From Protopterus annectens (Eukaryota > Chordata > Ceratodontiformes > Protopteridae), in NCBI RefSeq assembly GCF_019279795.1, contig NC_056745.1:503283694-503347693 (forward strand): a stretch of DNA of 64,000 nucleotides. Reading direction: 5' to 3'. The notes under the pieces were generated by a model, which saw nothing but the letters and a program-made list of their open reading frames with translations, was not told where the DNA came from and ran no database searches. Both the position numbers and the translations under genes were made by a program. Shown piece after piece: positions 9,160 to 18,354 of the stretch; position 1 is the first letter of the stretch, and each line of letters begins with the position of its first letter.

Positions 9160-10371
9160 ATGCCAGCACTGCTTACAGCTATCTCTCAACACTTGGAAGC
9201 CCTTAATTCTCGCCTGGATTACCTCGACGAGAAACTCACGCAGCGGGGCACATTTCCTTTTAATGGAACAGCTTCTAATGCCTATAGCAACGGATCCTCT
9301 TGCCCCAGCATTCCAGCAGGGCAACCTATTCCTTCGAGTGGAGTACCATCAGGACAACCTATTTCTCTGAGTGCAACACCGGTGCACTTAGCGCCTAGCC
9401 CCCTTGTTGGATCACCTACCACTACAGGAGGGGCTGCTTCCTCTTCAGCGAACGCTCTAACAGGCAACATTAACCCAGTATCTAATGAGGTTAACGGCAA
9501 TGCTAACCCAGCGCTCATTGGGGTTCCTTCATTGAACGAGTGGATCGAGAACCTGCCCACGTTGTCTTTCTTGCATTACCGTCTTCAGGAACCACCGGCA
9601 CCAGGGGTTAGTACTGTTAACTCTAATTTAGATTCTATAGCAGACAAACTTAAAGCCTTTGATAATAAATTAGTTAAATTAAAAAAGCTACAGTTGGAAG
9701 TAGCTTACTTCCAACAATGTCTTCAGGACAACATTATTCCCAAAGGACTTCATAATAACTTTTCCCCTACGGGGTTATTCTTGGATGCAGCTTTTTTGTC
9801 GGATCTTAAAATTTTATTTGAAAAGCAAGGAGCACAACTTTTAGAACTCATGGTAAAGCATTATTCCACTCACATTACTTTGCTTATTACAGAGATTAAT
9901 GACTTGGACAAACTTACTAAACTTGACTTAGACTTTATAAGATACAAGTATGATTACTCTCGTATCTTTACAAGTATTGATGCTTTATTAGTTAAACTTA
10001 AAGCTAACAAGTCTAAGAAACTGTCTAGGGACAGACTTTCTTACCAACAGGACAAAGCCTATCCCAACCTGCAAATAGGTAACACCCGTTTGGATCCGAA
10101 GCCTCCTTTGTTATTACCCCAAAACAATGTAGGTCAGCCTGTGGGTATGTTGGATTCCAATATGGACTTCATTGAGGACAACATGGAAGAAGTACCTACC
10201 CAACTTCCTCGACGTAGTAACAGAATTAGAGCAAACAACTATAATAAATCTAATCAGCCTACTTACCAGGCACGCGAAAGTAACTTTCATAATAATTCGA
10301 ACAGGGGTGATTTTTTAGGACAACGCAACAACCGTCAAGGACGTTACAACAAGTACCGGAACAACTATTAG
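9160..10371 (+). CDS. PLE-1 ORF1, gag-like protein, 403 aa
   Basis: This frame is intact from ATG at 9160 to TAG at 10371. I recognise no named domain. Residues 1-30 look like a short amphipathic or coiled-coil helix (ISQHLEALNSRLDYLDEKL). Residues 30-120 are a low-complexity Pro/Ser/Gly/Asn segment. Residues 150-290 are helix-rich with Leu/Lys/Asp heptads (KLKKLQLEV, EINDLDKLTKLDLDF). The C-terminus is basic and Arg/Asn/Gly-rich (RRSNRIRANNYNKSNQ, GQRNNRQGRYNKYRNNY), as expected for RNA binding. I infer a nucleic-acid-binding ORF1 analogous to LINE ORF1 or gag. The last 18 codons overlap ORF2, which lies in the -1 frame. Confidence 0.75.
   Translation: MPALLTAISQHLEALNSRLDYLDEKLTQRGTFPFNGTASNAYSNGSSCPSIPAGQPIPSSGVPSGQPISLSATPVHLAPSPLVGSPTTTGGAASSSANALTGNINPVSNEVNGNANPALIGVPSLNEWIENLPTLSFLHYRLQEPPAPGVSTVNSNLDSIADKLKAFDNKLVKLKKLQLEVAYFQQCLQDNIIPKGLHNNFSPTGLFLDAAFLSDLKILFEKQGAQLLELMVKHYSTHITLLITEINDLDKLTKLDLDFIRYKYDYSRIFTSIDALLVKLKANKSKKLSRDRLSYQQDKAYPNLQIGNTRLDPKPPLLLPQNNVGQPVGMLDSNMDFIEDNMEEVPTQLPRRSNRIRANNYNKSNQPTYQARESNFHNNSNRGDFLGQRNNRQGRYNKYRNNY
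10311..10317 (+). promoter_or_regulatory. putative -1 ribosomal frameshift site T TTT TTA (PLE-1)
   Basis: In ORF1 phase the codons read gaT TTT TTA gga, which is the canonical X XXY YYZ slippery heptamer. ORF2 is open in the -1 frame across this point, and ORF1 ends 54 bases further on. After a slip the reading becomes DF(L/F)RTTQQPSRTLQQ, which matches the genetically fused version in the left arm (DFFRTMQQPSRTLQQ). A 6-bp imperfect hairpin (AACCGTC with GACGTT) starts about 14 bases downstream. It is weak, and a pseudoknot was not modelled. Confidence 0.7.
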
Positions 10372-12761
10372 ACTTCTACTCTAATGACTGTTTAGAAAAT
10401 TCTCCTGATACCCATTTAGACATTGTTACTAACAGTAAGGGTGATTTTAAAATTTACAATTTTTCAAGCATTAGTTTAGAACCTTGCTTGACTGATTTAT
10501 TGGCCTTTGGTAACACATTTGTGCCTAGCCAGCATTGCAATTTGGCTAAAACTATTATTGATCTTAAATGCTTTGTGCGAAAGCTTAATTTAGATCTTTT
10601 GTTTTCCAACACTAGCACGACCTTGCCTTCCTTCTTGAAACTATCCAGTACATTTAATCCACCCCTACACCCTGACCTTCACTTGTTCGAAAGTATTTGT
10701 GAACTCGATTTAAGGCACCTGGTCGGTCTTCACCAACATGGGGTCGAACATCAACATAAGTTAAACACTTCAAAAGAACAAGTTTCTGCATTGAACACCT
10801 TATGCAGCTTACCTGTCAGAATATTAAAGCCTGACAAAGGGGGTGGTTTAGTCATTTTTGACAATTATGACTATAAACAAAGAACGTTACTAGTCCTGGA
10901 TAGTCCAGCATACACTCGTTCTTCCCTTAATGAAATGAACAAGGCCCACTCCAGAATTAGGGGATACTTTAGAGACCTGTTTCTTAGTGGGAAGATTGAT
11001 TTAGACACTTACAACTTCATTGACATAGCATCACCCAAGGTACCCGTGATTTTTGGGATTCCCAAAATTCACAAAAACTTGAATGATCCACCCATGAGGG
11101 CCTTGATTGATGGTAGATTGTCAATGACACACCCCTGTGCCCGTTTAGTTGATAACATTCTTTCCAAATACATCACCAATATACCTGTGATTTGTAAGGA
11201 TTCTTGGTCCTTTCTTAGGGACATTAATAACGTTGCCTTTGATTACTCTTGTAACTTTCTTACCATCGACATCGTTGACCTTTATACCTCGATCCCACAC
11301 ACTGAAGCAACTGAATGGATAGCCCTGATGTTGGCCCAGTTAGGAGCAACTAAGCAAGAGATTGATGTTGTTACAGAAATCCTGGATATCATATTATCAT
11401 CTAACTTCTTCTTATTTGACCAACAATACTACTTGCAAAAACAAGGTATAGCAATGGATTCCCCCTGTGGCTCTAGTGTAGCCAGTATGTTTGTTGCATT
11501 TTGGGAACAACAATTTGTTTTAAACAACAGGGAGTTTCAACACAAGCTCATTTACTACACTAGATATCTGGATGATATTTTCATCCTTTTCAGGGGTGAC
11601 GAGACAACAGCACTGCAATTTATAGAATATTTGAACAACACCACCTATTTTTTCAGGTTTACACATCAATTTTCTACTGAAACCATTGACTACCTTGATG
11701 TTAAGCTGGAAAAGGATACAGTACGGGAAACTTTTATTTCATCTATTTTCCGGAAAAAAACATACTGTAACTCATTCCTCCATTACACCAGCTTCCATCC
11801 TTCTAGACAGAAGCGTTCCATTGTAAAGGGTCAACTCATAAGGGCAGTCAAGATGTGTAGTACAGACCTACACTTTGAACAAGAGTGTCTTCTCTTGACT
11901 GAAATGTTTAGTAACCGTGACTACCCACTGACTTTAATTGAAGAAGTTCTACAAGAAGTTCAATCTAAAAGACTCGTAGGTCTTTATAAACCCCTCCTTC
12001 AGAAAGACCCATCACCCACTATTTATAGCAGTCTAAGCATCACTCAGACTAACACCACTTCCACTCCTCATTCTATCGCTGACTCCCTTGAAGAACCTAG
12101 GAGATACCAGACCAGTTTTATTACTACATTTTGTACCATCTCCTACCAGATATGGTCAGTAATATGTAAGAACTGGTATTTTATTAGGAGTAACACTGAA
12201 CTGCTTGAAAAGTTGGGTGACACCCCTTTAGTTGTTTATAGAAAGGGTAACAATCTTAAAAACCTCCTTGAGAGACATAAGGTGGATGAATCTTTTACTA
12301 GACAGAGGGGCACATTCATGTGTGGCTTTTGCAATTGGTGTAACTATCTTAAAATAGGCAACACCTTCACTGTCAGAGGAAAGAAATATCACATAAACTA
12401 TAGGATTAATTGTGAAACAAAATCCATTGTTTACTTAGCACTCTGCGACTGTTGTCCGGCTTTTTATGTCAGTAAAACAGATCGCAAATTTAAGGAAAGA
12501 ATTTATCAGCATATTTATGCCATTAGGAAGCAAAAAAATGAAAATGCTTTGGCAAGGCACATTTACAGTAATATAGGTCACAGTTTTCATTTCATGGCGA
12601 TAGATCATGTCCCATATAATATAAGGGGTGGGCCATTCTCACTATTTCTTGAAACACGTGAATTAGAATGGGAATTAAAACTGGACGCATTTAGCGTGCC
12701 TGGGTTAAATGAAAATTGCAACATCTCTTGCATCTTAAAGCTTAAAAGCTTTCAGAGGTAA
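10317..12761 (+). CDS. PLE-1 ORF2: reverse transcriptase plus GIY-YIG endonuclease
   Basis: The frame is open from the slip site to TAA at 12761, about 815 codons. The first internal Met is at 10488. Domain order: N-terminal PLE region (KIYNFSSISLEP, PVRILKPDKGGG), a fingers region with GIPKIHKNLNDPPMRALI, motif A LTIDIVDLYTSIP, motif B, motif C YTRYLDDIFILF, a thumb, a Cys linker (CGFCNWC), then the GIY-YIG nuclease LALCDCCPAFYVSKT with RKFKERIYQHIYAIRK. Two likely damaging changes stand out against the left arm: motif B GIAMDSPCG (left GIAMGSPCV), and YVSKT (left YVGKT) in the nuclease core. The frame is open but the enzyme is probably weak or dead. Its expression would need the upstream frameshift. 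Confidence 0.88.
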   Translation, partial: RTTQQPSRTLQQVPEQLLDFYSNDCLENSPDTHLDIVTNSKGDFKIYNFSSISLEPCLTDLLAFGNTFVPSQHCNLAKTIIDLKCFVRKLNLDLLFSNTSTTLPSFLKLSSTFNPPLHPDLHLFESICELDLRHLVGLHQHGVEHQHKLNTSKEQVSALNTLCSLPVRILKPDKGGGLVIFDNYDYKQRTLLVLDSPAYTRSSLNEMNKAHSRIRGYFRDLFLSGKIDLDTYNFIDIASPKVPVIFGIPKIHKNLNDPPMRALIDGRLSMTHPCARLVDNILSKYITNIPVICKDSWSFLRDINNVAFDYSCNFLTIDIVDLYTSIPHTEATEWIALMLAQLGATKQEIDVVTEILDIILSSNFFLFDQQYYLQKQGIAMDSPCGSSVASMFVAFWEQQFVLNNREFQHKLIYYTRYLDDIFILFRGDETTALQFIEYLNNTTYFFRFTHQFSTETIDYLDVKLEKDTVRETFISSIFRKKTYCNSFLHYTSFHPSRQKRSIVKGQLIRAVKMCSTDLHFEQECLLLTEMFSNRDYPLTLIEEVLQEVQSKRLVGLYKPLLQKDPSPTIYSSLSITQTNTTSTPHSIADSLEEPRRYQTSFITTFCTISYQIWSVICKNWYFIRSNTELLEKLGDTPLVVYRKGNNLKNLLERHKVDESFTRQRGTFMCGFCNWCNYLKIGNTFTVRGKKYHINYRINCETKSIVYLALCDCCPAFYVSKTDRKFKERIYQHIYAIRKQKNENALARHIYSNIGHSFHFMAIDHVPYNIRGGPFSLFLETRELEWELKLDAFSVPGLNENCNISCILKLKSFQR

Positions 12762-12966
12762 TTTCCATCTCATATACTGTGACCCTGTCTGGCTTTTAGT
12801 CAAAAATTGTTTTTTCTCTTCTACAATTCCAACTTGGAATTTGGAACTGGGTCTGGTTTAATTTAACAATTTTAATACCCACCTAATACCTAATACTTTA
12901 TAATCTTACTTTATAATCTTACTTCCACCGCATAGTTCTATGTTGACACTGTAGATATGGCCGTTT

Positions 12967-12999
<33 letters not shown>

Positions 13000-13454
13000 T
13001 ATTATTACTTTTATCTTTTTGTTTATTTTTAGGTCCAAGTGCTTGAACATTATGTAGTTTGCACAACTATAAAATAACATTTTTTTCTAATTTTTCTGGC
13101 TTCAAATAGTCAGTTGTACATTCATTTCATATGTTACAGAATAATATTTTTTAAGTTTCTACTTTAACTACTAGTAGTTCTTTACACCATCAAGTACTGT
13201 ATTTATTTTGAGTTAACTGACTTGCCTGATTATTTGCAACAAAGTATGTTAAGTCTTGTCTTTGTAAATACGTTACATACTCCACTATTTTATCACTTTA
13301 TTTTACTACTTTTCTATTTTATTACTTTTTATACATGTTGTATATTAAAAATGTTATATTTATGAATTTAATTTAATTTGCGGAAGCAATGTTTTTTGAT
13401 GACATCACTCCGCTTTTAAAAGCAACTGGTTTTTGGCGCCAACTTGTTTTGTCT

Positions 13455-13485
13455 CTGAGGAAGCTACTGTTTCACAGTAGCGAAA
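13455..13485 (+). ncRNA. hammerhead ribozyme core, PLE-1 right arm
   Basis: CTGAGGA (13455-13461) is followed by stem II GCTACTG/CAGTAGC (13463-13469 with 13475-13481, loop TTTCA) and then GAAA (13482-13485). The stem is a perfect 7 bp. It is the mirror of the motif at 5359-5389. The element ends 80 bases later. Helix III is not obvious. Confidence 0.75.
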
Positions 13486-13565
13486 ACGCTTGCTGTTATT
13501 CAATTAAACCTGCGTTAAAGAAGACTCTTCTGTGTCTGGCTTTTTTAGCCTGTTTAGACTACCTG

Positions 13566-13579
13566 ATACTCACTGGATT
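13566..13579. repeat. PLE-1 target site duplication, right copy
   Basis: An exact direct copy of the 14 bases at 5250-5263, abutting the right arm's 3' end. Confidence 0.85.
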
Positions 13580-13917
13580 CCTACATATTCCAGGTATCTG
13601 TTTTTCTGTCATTTTAGTCTGGATTACTGTTTCCTCTTCATTTTAGTGATGTGGTGTAATTATTTTATTTGTGTGAACTATCTATTAAAAAGATATTTCA
13701 CAATTTCAGTAACTTTACTAAAGGGGTTTTCTGTGGATATGAGATAATGTTTAATCATTTTCAATTGTAATAGGTAACATTTGGATTATTTATAGTAGTG
13801 AGGCTTCTATATATGTTAGTTTTATAATTTAGTGTGTTTATTTTTAAAGGTTACAATGGATTTTAAGATTTAGGTCATTTTCTAATGTGCTAGGTATAGT
13901 TTATCTTTTATAGTAGT
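13580..13917. other. AT-rich gap, nothing recognised
   Basis: T-rich sequence between the PLE-1 target duplication and the RTE LINE. No motif or repeat relationship is visible to me. Confidence 0.4.
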
Positions 13918-15137
13918 AACTACAGAGGGATAAAATTGATCAGTCACAGTTTGAAGTTATGGGAAAGAGTAGTGGAAGTTAGGTTAAGAAGGGAGGTGAT
14001 GATTAGTGATCAGAAGTATGGTTTCATGCTGGGAAAGAGCACTACAGATGTGATGTTTGCTCTGAGAGTGTTGATGGAGAAGTATAGAGAAGGTCAGAAG
14101 GAGCTGTATTGTGTCTTTGTAGACTTAGAGAAAGCATATGAGAGGGTTCCTAGAGAGGAGTTGTGGTATTGTATGAGGAAGTCGGGAGTGGCAGAGAAGT
14201 ATGTAAGAGTGGTACAGGATATGTACGAGGGTAGTATGACAGTGGTGAGGTCTCTAGTGCGAGTGACAAATGCATTTAAGGAGGATTACATCAAGGATCA
14301 GCTCTGAGCCCTTTCTTATTTGCAATGGTGATGGACCGGTTGACAGATGAGATCAGACAGGTGTCCCTGTGGGCTATGATGTTTGCAAATGACATTGTGA
14401 TCTGTAGTGAGAGTAGGGAACAGTTTGAAGAGATCTTGGAGAGGTGGAGATATGCTCTAGAGAGAAGCGGAATGAAGATCAGAAGGACTAAAACAGAATA
14501 TATGTGTGTGAATGAGAGGGAGGATAGAGAAATGGTGAGGATGCAGGGAGTAGAGGTGGTGAAAGTGGATGAGTTTAAATACTTGGGATCAACAGTTCAG
14601 AGTAATAGTGAGTGTGGGAGAGAGGTGAAGAAGAGAGTGCAGGCAGGCTGGAGTGGGTGGAGAAGAGTGTCAGGAGTGATTTGTGACAGACGAGTACCAG
14701 TAAGAGTGAAAGGGAAGGTATATAAAAGGGTAGTGAGGCCAGTTGTGTTATATGGGTTGGAGATAGTGGCATTGACAAAAAGGCAGGACTCAGAGCTGGA
14801 CGTGGCAGAGTTAAAGATGTTAAGATTTGCATTGGGTGTGACGAGGATGGACAGGATTAGAAATCAGTATATTAGAGGGTCAGCTCAGGTTGGATGGTTT
14901 GTAGACAAAGACAGAGAGGCAAGATTGCATTGGTTTGGACATGTGCTGAGGAGGGATGCTGAGTATATTGGGAAGAGGATGCTAAGGATGGAGCTGCCAG
15001 GTAAGAGGAAAACAGGAAGGTCTAAGATAAGGTTTATGGATGTGGTGAGAGAGGACATGCAGGTGGTTGGTGTGACAGAACAAGATGCAGAGGACAGGAA
15101 GAAAAGGAAAGAGATGATCCGCTGTGGCAACCCCTAA
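13918..15137 (+). pseudogene. RTE reverse transcriptase, frameshifted and catalytically altered
   Basis: There are two consecutive frames. The first runs to about 14283 (…VTNAFKE). A one-base deletion there shifts the frame, and [20 protein letters not shown] (motif B) continues in the next frame to the stop at 15137. Motif A ([13 protein letters not shown]) keeps its Asp. Motif C reads MMFANDIVICSES, where the family has FADD, so the first catalytic Asp has become Asn. Together with the frameshift and 5' truncation this copy is dead. Base use is unusually G-rich on this strand compared with its neighbours, as is common for RTE. Confidence 0.85.
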
Positions 15138-15170
15138 CTGGGACAGCCAGAAGAAGAGGAAGAAGACGTT
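13918..15170 (+). mobile_element. RTE-clade LINE, 5' truncated
   Basis: The RTE clade is recognised by NYRGI…LLKLWERV-type entry, [37 protein letters not shown], and the long Arg/Glu-rich C-terminal domain ending in HWFGHVLRRDA, KRKTGRSKIRFMDVVREDM. The copy begins in the fingers domain at about 13918. Its short 3' tail follows the stop (CCCCTAACTGGGACAGCCAG then AAGAAGAGGAAGAAG), typical of RTE in having almost no 3' UTR. It is followed by a TTTA-rich simple stretch. The tail matches the end of the SINE at 43.2 kb. Confidence 0.87.
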
Positions 15171-15949
15171 TATCTTTTATTTATGTATTTATTTATTTTT
15201 TTATTTTATTTTTCATTTTAATAACACATGAATTTAATTTCAAGTGGTTTATCTTTAGTAGCCAGTATTCTTTTTGGAGGGTTGTCTGCCATTGTTTGAA
15301 CTGTATGGTATGTGAAGTGACTGTTTTTTTGACTGAGGTAGAATTGTCTTAACGAATGTTGCAGGGAGAATCCTGGTAAATCCTTGATGACACTGGCAGG
15401 AAGATGATGGTAGAAAAACAGTTACTAAGCTAAGGTAAATGAAACTGTTTATCAACAAACATAGATGTGAAATGAAAAAGCTGTATGAAACCAGTAATTG
15501 TTGCTTTTAGTAAAACATGTAACAAAGTTGTAATAATGTGCAAAGGCATTTTTCTGCAGAATATTTTAGAGTTTTTGAAGTGAAATTTATTTCAAACAGA
15601 CATAAACATTAGCAGATAATTGTTTTTTCAGGTCTGCCTCTTTCTGCCAAAGAATATGTTGTCAAAAATGGACTGAAGCTTTCTGCAAAGCTAAGAGGCT
15701 TTGCAAATAGCATGCTTGCATCCGAATTCTAAAGCAAATGGGAAATAAGGAGATATGAGGTTATTAAAGGAGGAATTTGTCTAAAAAGGACTATACTAAC
15801 TATGCATTTTCCAGTGTTGCCTCATTTGAGGGCACCCCATCAGACTTCTTTAAGTGAATATGTCCTTAGAGACTTCAGTTTAGCCCTCCAGCTCAGTCCA
15901 GCTATTCAAGCTGTCATTGTGAGCCTTTGCTTATCTCTTGGAGTGTGGC
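15171..15949. other. intergenic, nothing firm recognised
   Basis: This begins with a T-rich simple stretch (15180-15225) trailing the RTE copy, then unique-looking AT-rich DNA. The 3' limit of PLE-3 lies somewhere within 15880-15960, and I found no target duplication to fix it. Confidence 0.35.
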
Positions 15950-15990
15950 CTAATGGAGTAGAAAGAGAGAGCTTGCTGACCAGAGAGAGC

Positions 15991-16014
15991 TTTCGGGCCT
16001 CTGCCCTTCATCAG
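15991..16014 (-). ncRNA. hammerhead ribozyme core, PLE-3
   Basis: On the minus strand CTGATGA (16008-16014) is followed by stem II GGGC/GCCC with loop AGAG and then GAAA (15991-15994), a compact minimal core. Downstream AGCUCUC can form a very short helix III (AG/CU). A possible helix I pairs AGCTT just upstream of CTGATGA with AAGCT downstream. The small helix III is typical of PLE hammerheads. Confidence 0.75.
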
Positions 16015-16082
16015 ATAAAGCTTCTCACATAATCCAAACAATTTAAAATACATGTTAACCAATGAAATTCAGTTAAAAATCA

Positions 16083-18354
16083 ATGAAAAACCCGCCTATT
16101 TTTAAGGGCGGGTTTCATGGGAATGACTTCATTGAGCCCAGGACTCCTATGTGCCATAAGTTCAACAATCCATTTTGATTCAGCTAGTTCAGTCAGCTGT
16201 TTAATGTCACTTTTACTCAATCTCACATTCACTATCACTCTGAATTTAAAACCATGTAAAGGATGGGCTTCCAGGTGTCTAAATAGTGCATTGTGCGTAT
16301 CCCCATTCCTAATAGAAGAGAGGTGCTGTAGGATCCTGACCTTAAACATACAGTTAGTCTTGCCTACATAAAAACTGGTGCAGGAATGACACTCTGCCAA
16401 ATAAACCACATTAGTGGTTCTGCAGGTGGCTCTCCCTTTCAGATTGAATGTCCTTCCTGTGACTGGATGTATAAAGACACTACTTTTGTCTATATGGTTG
16501 CAGGCTTTGCAGGACCCACAAGGAAAGTACCCTGTTTGTTTGTGGGTAAACCAGCATTATTGGTCGATCTGGTATCATTGCACAACAGTTCCTTCAAATT
16601 TCTATTCCTTTTATAACTAAAACTAGGTTTATCACCAATGATGTTTTTCAAACTCATATCACTAGTCAAGATGTTCCAATTCCCTTGAATGAGTTTACAT
16701 ATATCACCAACATTGCTGCCATAAGTCAACATTAGCCTAAAATCTTTATTAACCATTCTTTTGTATCCACCATCTGTGTGGGTCAATGTGTTCCCTAGCC
16801 ATGGTTTATACCTATCCTTCCTGTGCCTTTTGCTAACATCCACCTTTTATTAACCACCTGTCTATTGTAACCCCTGGTGTAAAACATTCCTTCAGAGTGT
16901 CAACCTCTTGTTCAAACATGTCATCTTCCTTGCTTATTCTGGAAATCCTGGCTACTTGCCCCTGCACTATGTTGGAAAAAATGTGTCGTGGATGCATGCT
17001 GTCATAGGAAAGCAGAGTGTTTTTCCAACATTCTTTTCTGTATAAACCAGATGAAAAGCCTTCCTGAGTCAAGCATACCCTGACATCCAGAAAATCAACC
17101 TGTGTACATGAACTGTGAACAGTAAATTTCAGAAAAGAGGTGGTGGTATGTAGGTATGATACAAAATCCGCTAAGGAACTGTCATTGCCTCTCCAAAGAA
17201 TAAAAATATCATCTACAAAACGCATATACAGTATGATATAGTCTTTCCACATCAGGTTGTTCAACACCTTGTTTCTTTCCCAATAAGATAGAACAAGGTT
17301 TGCATATGTGTTGGCACAGGGGGTGCCCATGGCTACCCCCTGTGCTTGCCTATACACTTGTTCCAATCCAAAAAAGATATTGTTCTCCAACACCAGACTA
17401 AGCAAACCCACTATGGCTTCTATCTTCCATGCGGTAGCACCCAGTTCAAGCAACAACTCTGAAACGGCATTTATGCCATATCCATTTCCTATAACAGTAA
17501 ACAAACTCTGTATGTCCATGGTTACCATAAGTAGCCTATCATCAAAAGCACCTGTATAAGCCCCTAAAGACTTCAAAAAATGGCCTGTGTCTTTTAAAAC
17601 ATTATCCAATTTACTTAAATAGGGTCTCAACTCGCTCTCCAACCAAATGGAGATGTTTTCCGTCACCCACCCCCTTCCTGACACTATAGGTCTGAGGGGT
17701 GGGTCAGTCTCTGACTTGTGTATTTTTGGAAGAGCTTTAAATACAGGTGTCACTGGTTTATCTATCCATAGAAATTTAAATAGATCTTCACCTATCAGAT
17801 TACTGTGCAGAAACTGATGTAAACCGTTGTGTACCCTATCTATCACTCCTTTCACACCCAAAGGGTTTATCGGAATATATGTGTTGTCATCCTGTAGTAA
17901 CTCTCGCAACTTACGGTCATACCAAGGGGTGTCTAGGACTACTACAGCACCCCCCTTGTCCGCCATTCTAATGGTTAGGTCTGCATTGTTACCAAGATTA
18001 TATAATGCTTTCCTTTGTGTAGATGTTAGATTATAAAACTTACTATGTGTCTCCATCTGAAAATATCGTATCAGATCTTGTTCACATGCATTAATAAATA
18101 AATTCATAGCTGGTGAAAAAGGGGACAAAACTGCTTGGCTGTCTTAACGCATGAACACTCACTTCATTCACTCCAAAAATCTGTTTCAATGCTAAATTAC
18201 GACAAAAGACCATTAGGTCCATTATAACTTCATTATATACACAAGACTTACTGGGCACAAATGTCAGTCCTTTATTTAAAACAAACTGTTCATCCTCAGA
18301 TAAACTGTAAGATGAAAGATTAAAAATAATACCAATATTGTGCGTATCAGTCAA
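16083..18354 (-). pseudogene. PLE-3 ORF2: RT plus GIY-YIG endonuclease, frameshifted
   Basis: The order of motifs on the minus strand is: NIGIIFNLSSYSLSEDEQ (N-terminal PLE block), ADKGGAVVVLD, PKIHKSETDPPLRPIVSG, motif A VTMDIQSLFTVI, motif B QGVAMGTPCANTYANL, motif C YMRFVDDIFILWRG. Then come the linker CGSCKACNHI and a GIY-YIG domain, VYLAECHSCTSFYVGKT, ending near 16083. Catalytic residues are intact, but frameshifts occur near 16430-16500, 16840 and 18100. The frame continues upstream of 18354 in the -1 phase relative to ORF1 (VIQQEEEVATLTDTHN). It is dead as it stands. Confidence 0.85.

Larger units (their letters stand above)
9158..13565 (+). mobile_element. PLE-1 right arm (Penelope-like element, ORF1 plus RT/EN)
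   Basis: The longer arm of the head-to-head pair. It begins at the junction 9157/9158, two bases before the ORF1 ATG. It carries ORF1 (9160-10371), a -1 frame change at 10311-10317, ORF2 (to 12761), an AT-rich 3' untranslated region with an ATT microsatellite (about 12968-12998), and a hammerhead core (13455-13485). It ends at 13565 against the 14-bp target duplication. From about 9674 onward it mirrors the left arm. Bases 9158-9673 therefore form a spacer of about 0.5 kb between inverted arms of about 3.9 kb. No upstream pseudo-LTR is present. Confidence 0.9.

Noticed and set aside
9160..9324. Extension of the PLE-1 left-arm frame on the minus strand across the junction
   Set aside because: Past 9157 it reads the antisense of ORF1 of the right arm. 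It is not homologous to any ORF1 sequence.
9158..9673. 5' pseudo-LTR in front of PLE-1 ORF1
   Set aside because: The arm begins two bases before the ORF1 ATG, and no copy of the 3' terminal sequence or hammerhead is present there.
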